Below, in pieces: positions 51,043-62,182 of a stretch of 64,000 bases of DNA (position 1 is its first letter; each line of letters opens with the position of its first letter). The notes beneath the pieces are model-generated. The model worked only from the letters and a program-made list of their open reading frames with translations. It had not been told where the DNA came from and did no database searches. A program made the position numbers and the translations under genes. Source of the stretch: Otis tarda (taxonomy: Eukaryota > Chordata > Aves > Otidiformes > Otididae); contig CM048572.1 of assembly GCA_026413225.1 (NCBI GenBank), positions 8,432,001 to 8,496,000 on the forward strand. The letters run 5' to 3'.

Positions 51043-51750
51043 CTCTCACCCACCGACGCGGTGCCAGTACCCGCCGCTTGCCCCGCGCGTCCGGATACCG
51101 GTCTCTCTCTGCCGGGTACCCGAAGCGGCGCTCCCGACGCGCCCCTGCCCCGCACCCCCAGCCGACGGACAGCGCGGGGGTCGCGGCCCGCGCTCCGCCG
51201 GCGCGCAGCGGGGCGGGACGCCGCCTCTCCCCGCCCGCAGCCGGCACCCCGCGCTCTCCCCGCGGTGGGATCCGCGGCCAGGTGTTTCCTACCTGCCCTT
51301 CGGTGGCGGGTGCGGAGCGCGGCTCCGCACGGCTTCCGCGGCGCGGGGAGGCCGGGCCCGCCGGGAGGGCCCCGATAGCCGCCGCTTATCGCCGCTGCCT
51401 GTCACCCAGCTGGGCTCCGGTTCCAGGAAGCCGCGGCTCCGGAGCGCTTGTTTGCCGCTGGATGCCGCTGGCCGCGTCCCGCTCGCTGCCTGCCTGCCTT
51501 CCTCCCTCCTCCCTCCCTCCCTCCCTCCGACCCCCCTCATCCTGGCAGGGGGGCTGGGAAAGCGCAGCGCGGCTCCAGCACATGCCGAGCCTGCGGTCAC
51601 GGCCCGGACCCTCTGCTATTAATCAGGGAGCATCCCAAGCGCCCCCTCGCTTACTCCGGCTGTTCTGCTCCAGGCCCCACCACGCCGCAGGGCACGGCCA
51701 AACCGGCTACGCACGCGGGGACACCCGCCCCTGCCCCCCAACTCTTCCCC
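50990..51750 (-). promoter_or_regulatory. RIPOR3: CpG island, probable RIPOR3 promoter and non-coding exon 1
   Basis: A dense CpG block in AT-rich surroundings, 21 kb upstream of the first coding exon, whose 5' UTR begins at a splice acceptor. A far-upstream non-coding exon is therefore required, and this is the nearest island on the correct side. A minus-strand donor CAG|gtagga (gt at 51291-51292) could end exon 1; a second candidate is gtgaga near 51044-51049. The exact start site is not visible. Plus-strand open frames of up to 279 codons are composition artefacts. Confidence 0.55.
51482..51530. repeat. (CCTCCCTC)n pyrimidine-rich simple repeat
   Basis: CCTGCCTGCCTTCC followed by repeated CCCT/CCTC units inside the CpG island. 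Polypyrimidine tracts of this sort are common near housekeeping-type start sites. Confidence 0.85.
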
Positions 51751-51759
51751 CTTCACTTC

Positions 51760-54700
51760 TCAGGCATTTTCTCCCGTGTCCAGATTCCCTCCCTTCCCAT
51801 CTCCCCCATCCACTGCTCACCCCTCTTCCCTTACCCCACGTCCTCTCTTCTTAAAAGGGATACCTTTTAAGACTCCCTCCTCTCACAACCCTCAGTCTTT
51901 CCCTAAATATCATCTTTCTCTTATTACCCCCTCCCTTTCTCCATCTTACCCTCCCATAGGTTTTCTATTATTGAAGATGTGTAATTAGCTGTGTCTTTGA
52001 TCCTTTGTTATCCAAAGCCCACTTCAAGCCCTTTCTGCTGCATCCACTACTGACCTCCTCCTTGCTTCTTCAGGCAGGTACCGTTCCTCAAAAATGAGCT
52101 AGCTCCCTTCTGCTAGCTTTCTAGACACCTTTCAGATAATCCTGGAAAAAAAGACGTGAAATTGTGATGTAGCAAGCAGGCTGAAACCCTCCCCAGCTCC
52201 CTGCCTCACCACATGAACCCACACAATCACACCTCTTTTTTTTTTTTTTTTTTTTTTTTTGAACAATGCCTCGCCAGGCCTTTTGTAAACACCAATACAC
52301 AAACGAGTTCCTGCCTTGGGCAGAGCACCTTGGATTATGGTATGTCTCACCCCTCTTCCATTTTCCTCAATGTTTTTAAGCACCATTTCCCCATCAGGCT
52401 AGCATGCTGACTGACTGACAACACAGGAAGCTAGACACTCCCCATGAGGATAATGAGCTGACTGTACGGAATTTGGACATGCTCTTATGACAACTTTGTT
52501 ACTAAGAGTGTTTGCTCCCCGTTCGACCACATTCAGCAACATCTAGGACACGTATCAGACTCTTCTATCCTGTTTCAGGAGGATAAAACACAAACTAAAG
52601 TTCTCAAAGCACCAGATGACCAGAGATCCCATACAAGAACCTGTTAGGGCAGAGTTGTTATTTTCTTTTATGAAGTTGACTAGGATTTGTATTTTTCTGT
52701 GTGCATGCTTAAAGGAAAGTTTTGAAAGAGGCAAGGGAAGATGTCTTGCACAGCTGAATATGTTTTTAAGAAGATGCATAAGGGAATTGACACACATGAA
52801 AGTGAGAGCAGTAAGAGACAAAAACAGATGGGCTGATGGAGTTGGCTGAGCAAACAACTCAAGCACTTCAGGTTTTATAGATATTAGAAACAACAGTGCT
52901 GAGATGCAAGTAAAAGTGGTTTTCGTAACAGATTTTGAAACTGACTGGGGACGGAGTGCTGAGAAAGGCAATGATGACACACCATGGAAAAGACTAGTAT
53001 CAGAGCTGGAGTACCTAGCAAGACAAAGCAAGGAGATGGACTTGTACAGGTAAGTACACCACATATTCTAATAACTGTAACTCTACTGTTGTTCTCTTAA
53101 TTTTTCTAGTATTTGGGGGGTTTATGATCAATCATAGTGTTGAAAAGCCTCCCTCAGCAAATACAACTGCAGCAGTTCAAGACGCAGCCAGCTACATGTC
53201 CTGGCTCTCTGCTCAGGTTTTCTAGTCTTACAGGAGAGTTAGCAAAGGTGGATGTGTGCTCCAGCCTCAGACCCACCAGTGTGAACTGTATCAGACCAAA
53301 CCACAGAGCACGGGACTTCCCTTAAACGTGGACTGTGAACTGCAGCAGTTGCAGGATCTTCACATGCCAGCGCCATGGCAGGGTGGAGCACACAGGCTAT
53401 TTTAAATCAACTTAACTGGATTTGCAGGAGCACATTTGTTGAAACACCAAATCTCTACAGGACCCCTAAGCAAGCAGATGACCAAATAACCTTTACTGTT
53501 ACTGTCATTTCCTCCTAAACATGAGACTTATAAGAAATTTCACAGACCAGACCCTCAGCTAATGCAAATGACCAAGGTTCCATCACTCCAGGTGCAGATG
53601 TCCTTGTTCACTTCAGCTGAGGACTACTCTTATGTGTTTTTACTCCAGTTTATTTTTTATAATCTTCATTTGCTGTGTCTTCATCTGGTGTGTTTATGCG
53701 GCTGGTGCTTGGTTTTCATTATTTTTAACTGCATTTCAGATTATTTGCTCTACGGTTTTGTTCACATTCTCCTTTTCCATGAAATTCTAATAAAACACTT
53801 GGCTACAGATTTTCCAAATTGAATACTGATGTTTAGTGCAGCTAATTATGTAGCAGGGTTCAAAGCGAGTTCTATAATGTAACAATTTACATATTATTGA
53901 AAACAATGGACACAAACCTACAAATTATTGTTACAAGCTAGTTTCACATTCTTCTGGAATTTCCTTTAAAAATACATATGTTTAGTATTCTCATGCATAT
54001 GAAAACCAGTAAATACTCCATTGCTGGCACCATTATATTTACTATGAAAAAATAAAACACACTCTGATGTCTCTCAGACATAAACAGACACTAAAAAATG
54101 CTAGCAGATTTCCTCCAAGGATCTCAAAGCAATTCACAAATTCAGCAACTCAACATCTATCAACTAGTATGCCAATGATATACAAAGATCATTTTACAAT
54201 GAAAGATTCAGGACCATTGCAACAACATTATAACCTTAGTGTTTCAGCCTCATCAGTGCTCTGGTATAATGAGAGGAACTCTAATTTTATTGTTTATGTA
54301 CGGAATTAATTATTTTATGTTTGTTTCCTAAACCAACTGAACTACAGATAGCAAATTCAGTGAGCAGATCAGGCCTCTCAAGAAGATCCAGACTAAACTG
54401 ACTTTTAGAAAGGCTGCCATAAACCAAAACTCTGTTTATAATAGCAATAGCTAATAACTCAGCAGTTAGGCCTATTAGTATGATCCTTTACACCAGGCTG
54501 ACTTGGAGAAAACAACCATTTTTCTTGTTGCTCTTAATGCAAACAATATGTATGCAAACATTTGCCGGTGTCTCCACCCCACCCTTTTTAATTTCGTATT
54601 CTTTCAATTTTAAGAATGCTCCTGAAATGTTAATAAACATGAAGCAATCTGCGTAGAAGTAGTTTATCAATCAATCTACCAAGATCTTGACTAGGCACTT

Positions 54701-55420
54701 TCATTACTGTAACACAACAAACTCCAGACCATGTTATAACAAATGGTCCCTATATAAAGAGCTCAGAGTTTCTGAGGGCGTGCTACAGTAAGATTAAGCT
54801 GTAATTACACACATCCAGAATTCTAAGCACGTGATTATTTTCATTTCTTTGTGCATCTACCTGCAGTGGAGTTTATAGTTCACTGTGTTATAACTCAGGA
54901 GGGAAACTAAGAGATGAGCCAACAGAAGCAAAGAATATCTTCTAAAAGCTGAAAGCAACTGGGACAGTGGCTGAACTCACATGGATTCAGTATTTCCAAA
55001 TGCAACATACATGGAAAATCTGAATTGCTTTTCTACTCCCCTTGGCTTGTACTTTTCTATTTTTACTTATTACCACTGCATCAGTACTATTTGGTAAATA
55101 AACAGTGACAGTTCTATTATGTTAGTGTCTAAACGTCTGCCTGTTTAAACTCTGTAGTTTCACAGTGGGTTTGACTCGTTTGTGTATGCACGCATAGAAA
55201 TACTGAGGAGAAAAAGCCTAAAGTAATTTGTATTGCCTAAACACAATAATCGTTCTATATTTTCCTAAAAAAAAAAATGTTCCTAATAATTGTTTCTATA
55301 ATAATTTTCTAAAATGTTGCTAACTTCATCTTACAATTTCAATAACAAATCCGTGGGATATCAAACCATCACAGGATTAACATACAAATCACAGATACAC
55401 GTCAGGTCACGAGTGTCCAA
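51760..55420. other. Intergenic DNA between the RIPOR3 and PARD6B promoters, left part
   Basis: Ordinary AT-rich sequence with a T25 run at 52236-52260. Apart from the possible exon at 52872-53049, nothing gene-like is supported. Confidence 0.5.
52872..53049 (+). other. Candidate unrecognised exon: protein-like open frame ending at a perfect splice donor
   Basis: The plus frame is open from just after a TGA near 52850. It passes an ATG at 52904 and runs to CAG|GTAAGT (gt at 53050-53051), an exact match to the donor consensus; if unspliced it stops at 53051-53053. The peptide is hydrophilic and compositionally protein-like (TDFETDWG, TPWKRLVSELEYLARQ). A possible acceptor, cacttcag, ends at 52871 but lacks a good pyrimidine tract. 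The minus strand is also open for 169 codons over the same bases. I recognise no family. Confidence 0.25.
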
Positions 55421-55429
55421 GTGCAGAAG

Positions 55430-55760
55430 CAGGCGGGGCAGACGTGCCCGGTGTTAGAACCGAGGGCTGACCACGCCGCTCGCCCCCAGCGCCAGCGCCC
55501 ACCCGGGGCCGCGGGGCAGGGCTGTGGCGCTCCCGCTCCCGGCCGCGGCCGGGAACAGCGCCCTCTGCCGGCCGCTCCGCGCGCAGCCCCGGCCGGGACG
55601 GACCGTGGGGACAGCGAGGGCTCGGGGAACGCCCCGAAAGCGTCCCACGCGTGATCTAAACGGACAGCCCCCGCGAGATTCCGCGCTCAACTGGCCAATC
55701 CACCATCCGCGTATACGTGATGCAGCCCAATCTGCATTACATCACGAGCGCTGCAGGCGC
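55430..55760. promoter_or_regulatory. Orphan CpG-rich block with CCAAT boxes
   Basis: High GC and CpG density at 55430-55680, bordered by two CCAAT boxes (55694-55698 and 55728-55732) and a CTCF-like motif. No recognised gene starts here. It could be an alternative RIPOR3 promoter, a promoter for a non-coding transcript, or an insulator-type element. Confidence 0.5.
55558..55571 (-). promoter_or_regulatory. CTCF-like motif in the orphan CpG block
   Basis: GCGCCCTCTGCCGG matches the reverse consensus at 13 of 14 positions and includes the favoured GCGCCCTCT core. Confidence 0.45.
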
Positions 55761-56497
55761 TTCCAGTGCTTTTTGGGGCGTGTGCGAGCAATTGCGGATG
55801 GCTCACGTACTGTCCAACAATAACTCAGTCATAATAAGTAATAATGAATTATTTTATAAAGAGCTATCACTATTTTTGCAATTGAGTGCAGGTATAATTT
55901 GCGATATTAATTATTTTTCTCACAATCTGACAAGCAACAATGCTTCTTCGAGCATCTCTGTCAAAGCAGCTTGACTTGGCAGCCGGGCCAACTTGGGAGG
56001 ACACAAACTTGTTTCTAGTAGTTCGGAAAAACGGCAGACACAGAAAAGCACGCGAGCTCAGGAAAAGGGAGTTAAATGCAAGATTTCTGAAAGAGTACCT
56101 GCGAAAATATGGGGCAGGAAGGGCCTGGTTACAAGTGACACACAAACTCACTACAACGCGATGTCAGTAACACACTGACTACGGTGCAGAGGGTTTAACC
56201 ATCACGCCCGGGAGGACGAGAGGACATAAAGACAGCACAGTCCAAGCTAGCTGTGAAGCAAGGTCCTGTGTAACAGGAGCGGACGTTTACAAAAGATGTT
56301 AGACTCCATAGCAGCTTGTTCAATCTAAAGTTCAAATGTTATCCTTGTTTGACAGGAAATTACTTTTAACAACTGACAAAGCCTAATAATTTGCTTTATA
56401 AGCATACTGCGTGTAGTCACAAATAATTTTAAGATCTATCAACCACCATTCTGTATAAAAACAATCCTTTGTAGTAAAAGGCCCAAATACTCATTAT

Positions 56498-56511
56498 TCA
56501 GTAGATGGCAC
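56498..56511 (+). promoter_or_regulatory. CTCF-like motif
   Basis: TCAGTAGATGGCAC matches the forward consensus at 13 of 14 positions. A second same-strand candidate (CTAGCAGAGGGCAT, 12 of 14) is at 56543-56556. Confidence 0.4.
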
Positions 56512-58557
56512 TTAAAGTATTACTTATTCTAGGTTACAGCAGCTAGCAGAGGGCATTGTTTTACTCACAAATAGCGATCACAAGCTTTCCAGATAAGCTT
56601 AAAAGCAAAGTCTTTATTCCAAAAGGTTTATTAGGCAGAGTTTTTTATCTAATTCTCTAAGAATAAGAAAAAGTTAAAATTCTACTCTGTACTGAGTGAA
56701 GTTTAGAAGACATTTTGGAGAAATTATTCCTTTGATCTGTCATAATTTCTCCAAATTCTAGATCAGGAATACTCAGCGAGTACTGGAAAGACAGATAAGC
56801 AAGATTCACAAACTACTTTGAGGAAAGAAACACTGAAGTGTTACCTATTGACCTATACAGCTCGAGCACCAGCGTGCTTTCTCCTGAACACTTCAGCCAG
56901 AAGAGTTGAATCATTAAACTCTACACACACATGCAAGTGTGAGATGGCAGCTGTGATTAGTTACTACCATGTTTAAATAAGAAAAATTTTCAAAGTAATC
57001 CAGAGTCATTGAACAGAAATCGATTACTGGACAAACAGGAAGAAAAAGCTTTAAAAGCTTTTAATTATTTCAGTTAGAAATCTCAGAGAGTACAAATCAA
57101 TACATCAGGATTAGCTTCTGACTTGTTAGGAAAGTAGTTTCAAAAAACTTCTGAAATTTATCACAACTAAAGCCCCTAACAAAAAAAAAAAAAAAAAAAT
57201 CACAGAAATATTCTACAAACCATCCACTGCTGGGACAAATGGCATAGCTTCTAAAAAGTACATGCAACACATCCTCCATTAAGGCTCTGATGTGAGCGCT
57301 AGCTGAAAATCAGAATTCCTATTCAGAATGAAAAGTAAAAATTTCTGCAGAGGTAAGAAAATCTGAAATAATGCATCAGTTTCTCTCACCTAAAAAATAA
57401 GTAATTCCATAACGGTACATTCTGAGGATTTCTTCAGCAGTGGATTCTTGAGCCTACCAACCACATCTATTTCAGAAGTCCTAACCAGAGACAGCTTTCA
57501 CAGTGCTCCCATGTTTGTCACGGTCTCAATTCTGCAGGAAGTGTGACAGCTTTAGTGTCCCTGAGTACTAGAGTATATTGCTGCTAGTCACTCATTTCCA
57601 CACAACTCTTCTAGATTTGGGCAGACTCCTAGGTATTTATGTTTAACTTAATTTATGGGGATACCTCGTGTAAATACATTTAAATGTGTTTCCAACACTG
57701 GATCTAGATTTATAGCACACCAGAAACAGATGTTTATTTGACAGGCAGCATGATACAAAGACAACTTTTCCCATAAAGCTAGATAAAAATAAAACAACAG
57801 TACAAATCAAAAGAAAAACCCACAACCCCAGGAAACTAGGAATATTTTATTGGAAAATATTTCATATATGAACTTTAAAAATAATGAATTCATTTCGTCA
57901 CAGACAGGTAAGTAAATATCGCATCAAAGTAACACCGAAGGTGCCTGGAGGAGGAGTGAGGAGGAAAAAAAAAGGCTAATTGTTTTGCTGACAGCCAAAG
58001 AAGAAAGCAGAGGCAGAACCAGAACATAGAAATTCTTCCATCTGAACTCTCTAGTTGCTCCACTGGTCCATCCTATCTTTAAAGGGTGAAGTAGCATTAG
58101 TTCTTCAGTTAACAATGTAAGTATTTTATAATATCTATTTACTGAGAAAAAATATGATTTGAAGTGTACGTTACTTTGGACTTACCCGCTCCTAGCTTCT
58201 TTGCAGTAGATACTCAAACCCAAGTGTTGCAGTTCTTCAGTATTCTTTTTTCTTTTTTTTCAATACAGAAACATTTCTCAAGCCTTCCCAGGTACCCGTA
58301 CAAAAACCGCATTGATAAAATCTAGCCAGAAAAGGAGAAGCAGTCTCTAGCTGGAGAGCACTTTCGAACTACACTCATATACTTGTACCTACACAGCCAC
58401 AGGATTGTATTGTATAGCTTATTTCTGCACAAGAAAAGCAGCAAACTTCTGCATCACCACTTCGACGCTAAAAGTAATTTTATAGCTGTACAGTTAAAAA
58501 TCAAATACATTCATTACTAAACCAACTATTGGCTCCCCTTCCCCCAAGAAATTAATT

Positions 58558-58590
58558 TAAAAACAAAACAAAACAAAACAAAAAAACAAA
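58558..58590. repeat. (AAAAC)n microsatellite
   Basis: Five to six AAAAC units with a slightly irregular end. Confidence 0.9.
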
Positions 58591-60827
58591 ATGAAAATTA
58601 AAATCCATGAAATCCCACAATGTCACAATTTCAGGATAAGAAATTCAGGTTTTATTATAAAAGTGTTATTAAAATATTACTATTATTAATAAATTAGCTA
58701 AACTGCCATGCAATGGGGTTTACTTGATAAGCTTTGTTCTTGTGTTTGTGTACTCCTGTTGGTATGGATTGTATTTCATGGAGATAAAATATAACAAGCT
58801 ATCCTTCTCAAATTCCTTCTACTTAATGTAACAACTGTAAATTCACATACCCTGCTCCAGGATCAGGAGTATTTAATGTTATGAAATGTATTTCCACGGC
58901 TCCATGAGCAGCTATAAATAGTGCTCTGCAATATTATTTGCATTTGTGAACATCAGAAGTGTTTATGACACAAATGGTTTATCTGTACTACTCATGTATT
59001 AAGGGGAAGGTAAAAGGCACCTGAGGTCACACGTGTCCCTAATATGCTGAAAATGCAGTTATCCAAGTGTACACACTCTTTCTGAAAACTTCTCTCTTTG
59101 TAGGGAGAAGTAATTGATATGCAAGACTAACCTATCAAAATTGAAGAAGTTATCAAAATGAAAGCCTGTAAGTACAGATTTTTTTTTTTAAAGAAAGCAG
59201 GACAATCTGTAGCCTAACCTTCTTATTATCATTTTTCAAATAAAGCTTCTCTTTTCCCCTTTATTTTTGTCTTCCCATCAAAAAACCCCAACATCTCATC
59301 AACTCCAATATAAGATCAGAATGACAATCTACTGAATCTAACAATCACGTTCCCGAGCTAGCACTGACAGCGTAAATAAAGAATAGTTGATGTTAAATAT
59401 AAAACCAACATAAGCCCTGAACTATGCAATAAAAGTTTAGGTGGGTCATCAATAACAGTCAACACACATTGGCAGATATTTTCTATGCTTTATTCTTGGA
59501 AGTGTTCTTGCAGCTCCCAGGAGGGCTAAATAGAACACCATTCCACTTAAAATGTAGGAAGTCTTGAGAATCTCGCTATACTCCATGGTGGACTTAGTGA
59601 GTGAATTTCTATACCAAAACAAACAAAGGAAAAAAAAAGGCCTCCCAAAAAACTTCCCCAACTGTCCAGAGATCAGGAAACCCAACCTGTCTTTCAACTT
59701 CACAGAAGCTGAAACTGAACGTGCCACAAATAGCTTGATCAAGTCTGAATCACAGGTTTTACAGAACTTGTGACTAAAATAGCTCTATAAACTTGTGTTA
59801 CAACTGGCACAAAAAGCCTGCCTCTCTCCCTACCTTTATCTAAATCAAATTGTTTATCACATTCCTTCCTCATACATCAGCTCCTTGTGATGAAAGCAAC
59901 CTAGTGATTAATACTTTTTATTAGGTTGGTTCCAGTGACTCGAAATGAATTTGCCCTGACTCCTTAAGCATGCTACCACACCCACTACATGGCACTCCAA
60001 TCATGCTAGGAATGCACCAGAGAAAAAAAAATTATCTTAGACGATACTTCATAAATCTATAGCAATAAAATTAGTTGCACCATGGCTTCAAGCACAAATC
60101 ATCTTCAGGAGGTTCTTCCTCCCTCTCTCCAAAAGAAAAGAGGCAAACCAAAAGCTTTAAAAACCCGGAGAAGGCACTGTTCCTTCTATTACTTGCACTC
60201 TTCTCTGTTTTCCTGTAGCTCATTAAGCAAAGCATGCTGTAGAAGACAGAAATGGAAAGCAGCCCAAACTCTTTTCCATTTTGTAATTATAAAGCGACAA
60301 AATAAGAGATTTTATCCAAGTCTTGCTCATATAGCTATAATCTATCTTCTATTACACCAGGATCACAGATTTTATCTAAATTTAGAGACTGAATTCTATA
60401 TGTATTCTTTTGCAATGTAAAACCAAAACATACTAAAGGATGGGAAGACTTGAAATCACCTAGACAGTCTGACAGCAAACTATACTTAGTAATTAACAAT
60501 ATCCTCTGTACTAATTACAACTTGTCTTGGCTTGAGTGATAGTTGCAATTTCTTTGCCTTTGGCATGACAGGATTAAGATCAACTGTACAATAAACAGCA
60601 CCAACTTAAAAGTGATTTCAGTACTGGATGTGTTTTTTAATCACTGATTACCAACTGAGACTTGAGAACTGACCAGACACTCAAACCTTGCCTCAACTGC
60701 AAGTTGTTTGAACTCCCTTTGCAGTTATCTACATAACATCTACCCAAGGATGCCTCACACTGTGTTCCATCAGGTTTATAGGATTAGGGAGAGACCTATA
60801 TTTCAAAGGTTTGTTGACGTAACTAGA

Positions 60828-60895
60828 TGTCCTGGTTTCAGCAGGGATGGAGTTAATTTTCCTCTCAGTAGCCGGTGTGTGGCTAAACCACCACA
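60828..60895 (+). mobile_element. Internally deleted ERV-L-type solo LTR remnant
   Basis: Starts TGTCCTGGTTTCAGC and continues GGGATGGAGTTAATTTTCCT, the well-known start of an abundant avian ERV-L LTR family. It ends 68 bp later with CTAAACCACCACA, a typical LTR end. The ends are mutually inverted (TGT..TGGTTT / AAACCA..ACA). Flanks CTAGA and GTAGA agree at 4 of 5 bases, consistent with a 5-bp target duplication. Nearly all of the LTR interior is missing and there are no viral genes. Confidence 0.7.
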
Positions 60896-61683
60896 GTAGA
60901 TTAATCTACATGCCAATACATGTAAAATTATCTCAGGGAAAAGTAATTTTTCTTCAGATTGTAAGGTGTTTAGGGTCTCTCCACTGAAGAGTTTTGTCAG
61001 GACCTCTCTCAGGGTGACTAAGCAGACCTTTTTGTGAAAAGAATTGATCTATCTCAGAATTAAACCAATAAACAAGGTTACCCAAGATAATCACATTGAC
61101 ATGTTACCACATCCTGCAATATTATTTGTGGTTAAAACGAAAACAAACTCCACAAACATCTTTACGCCCAGCATGGGCATACAGATGCATTTTGAGAGTA
61201 AGAGAACTCAAACTTTCAACCCGAGCTAGACTTATTTTATGTAACCTGTCCATACATACTCTAACCCTGGCGCACTCTCAGCGCTAGATTCGCAGGATGC
61301 CAAGATGTCTGAGGTGTCCTGATGCCACCCGCCTTCAGGGCAGCCTGGCCCTAGGGGCTCGGAGCACGGAGGCTGCGAGGCGCCGGGGCCTGGCGGCTGC
61401 CGGACCCGCCTCCCCAGCGCTGCGGGAGGGCGCGGAGGCGCGGGGCAGGGGCTCCCCGCGGCGAGGGACGCAGCCCGGGCCCAGGCCGCGCTGAGGAGAA
61501 GGCCGGGAACCGCGCTTCAGCCACCGCAGCCCTGTGTGTACACACCAGACCCGGCTACTCCAGGGCAAAGGTTGTCGAGGCACATCCCACACCTGCTCCC
61601 TAAGAGAAGGAAAAGGAGAAAAAAAAAAAAGAAAACTAACTTCCTTATCACACAGCCCCTCCTCTTCCTCACCCGCGCGGGCG

Positions 61684-61699
61684 GCCGCCTCCATCTTGG
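61684..61699. promoter_or_regulatory. YY1-like site
   Basis: GCCGCCTCCATCTTGG resembles the YY1 consensus (GCCGCCATCTTG) with an internal insertion. Motif match only. Confidence 0.35.
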
Positions 61700-61717
61700 A
61701 ACCGCGCCAGGGCAGCC

Positions 61718-61781
61718 GCAGGTGCGCGGCGCCTCTCGCCAGCCGCCGACTGCGCATGCCCGCCAGCGGCAGGTGCGCGGC
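61718..61781. repeat. 13-bp direct repeat carrying CAGGTG E-boxes in the PARD6B promoter
   Basis: GCAGGTGCGCGGC occurs at 61718-61730 and again at 61769-61781. Each copy holds a CAGGTG E-box, the type bound by Snail/ZEB factors. A third CAGGTG is at 61878-61883 within a similar GGCAGGTGCC context. Confidence 0.75.
61750..61760. promoter_or_regulatory. NRF1-like site
   Basis: CTGCGCATGCC matches the core TGCGCATGC of the NRF1 palindrome, a common element of TATA-less CpG promoters. Motif match only. Confidence 0.45.
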
Positions 61782-61837
61782 ACCGCCCTCCGCCGGCCGG
61801 CGCCCCTCCCTGCGGCGCAGGCGCTGTGGCGGCGCCG

Positions 61838-61850
61838 CGCCCCGCCCCCG
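61838..61850. promoter_or_regulatory. GC box (Sp1/KLF type)
   Basis: GCGCCCCGCCCCC is a strong reverse-orientation GC box, 270 bp upstream of the start codon. Another, weaker CCCCGCCC is near 61900. Confidence 0.5.
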
Positions 61851-62116
61851 CGGCTGGCGGCTGGCTCGGCGGCGCGGCAGGTGCCAGGAGCCGCCGTGGC
61901 CCCGCCCTCTCTCCCCTGTCTGAGGGCGGAGGCGTCGCGGCGGCAGGAGCCGGCGGAGCGCCCGCGGTTGCCGGGGGCAGTTGGCTTCGGGCCGCGCCGC
62001 GTCGCTCGCCCTCCCTCCCTCCCCTTCCGCCTCTCTTACCCCCTTCCCGCACCGCGCTCGGGGGCACCCGGGGGAGAGACAGAGGAGAGAAGAGGAGGCA
62101 CCGACCCGCCGGCGGC

Positions 62117-62182
62117 ATGAACCGGCCTCACCGCGGGGCTGCGGGCAGCCGGGGCCTGGGCACCATGGAGGTGAAGAGCAAG
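62117..62182 (+). CDS. PARD6B: PARD6B exon 1 (residues 1-22)
   Basis: The exon encodes MNRPHRGAAGSRGLGTMEVK plus SK and ends AAG|gtgcgt in phase 0. Human PARD6B begins MNRSHRHGAGSGCLGTMEVK plus SK by memory, so 16 or more of the 22 residues are identical and the exon boundary fits. PAR6 beta is the adaptor linking Cdc42-GTP, atypical PKC and PAR3 in apical-junctional polarity. Its PB1, semi-CRIB and PDZ domains lie in later exons outside the window. Met17 has a strong Kozak context (caccATGG) and starts the MEVKSK segment shared by PAR6 paralogues, so a shorter isoform by leaky scanning is possible. Synteny with RIPOR3 supports the call. Confidence 0.95.

Larger units (their letters stand above)
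55760..61290. other. Intergenic DNA between the promoters, right part
   Basis: AT-rich, with A19 at 57181-57199 and an AAAAC repeat at 58558-58590. It contains the LTR remnant and two CTCF-like motifs, listed separately. No coding sequence is supported. Confidence 0.5.

Noticed and set aside
51015..51854. Plus-strand open frame of 279 codons and several overlapping long frames at 51.0-51.9 kb
   Set aside because: They are Pro/Arg/Ser/Ala-rich in every frame, lie in a CpG island and minisatellite with few TA-containing stops, and show no family resemblance or splice support.
52236..52260. T25 run as a possible reverse-oriented retroposon tail
   Set aside because: No coding remnant, AATAAA or target duplication was found next to it.
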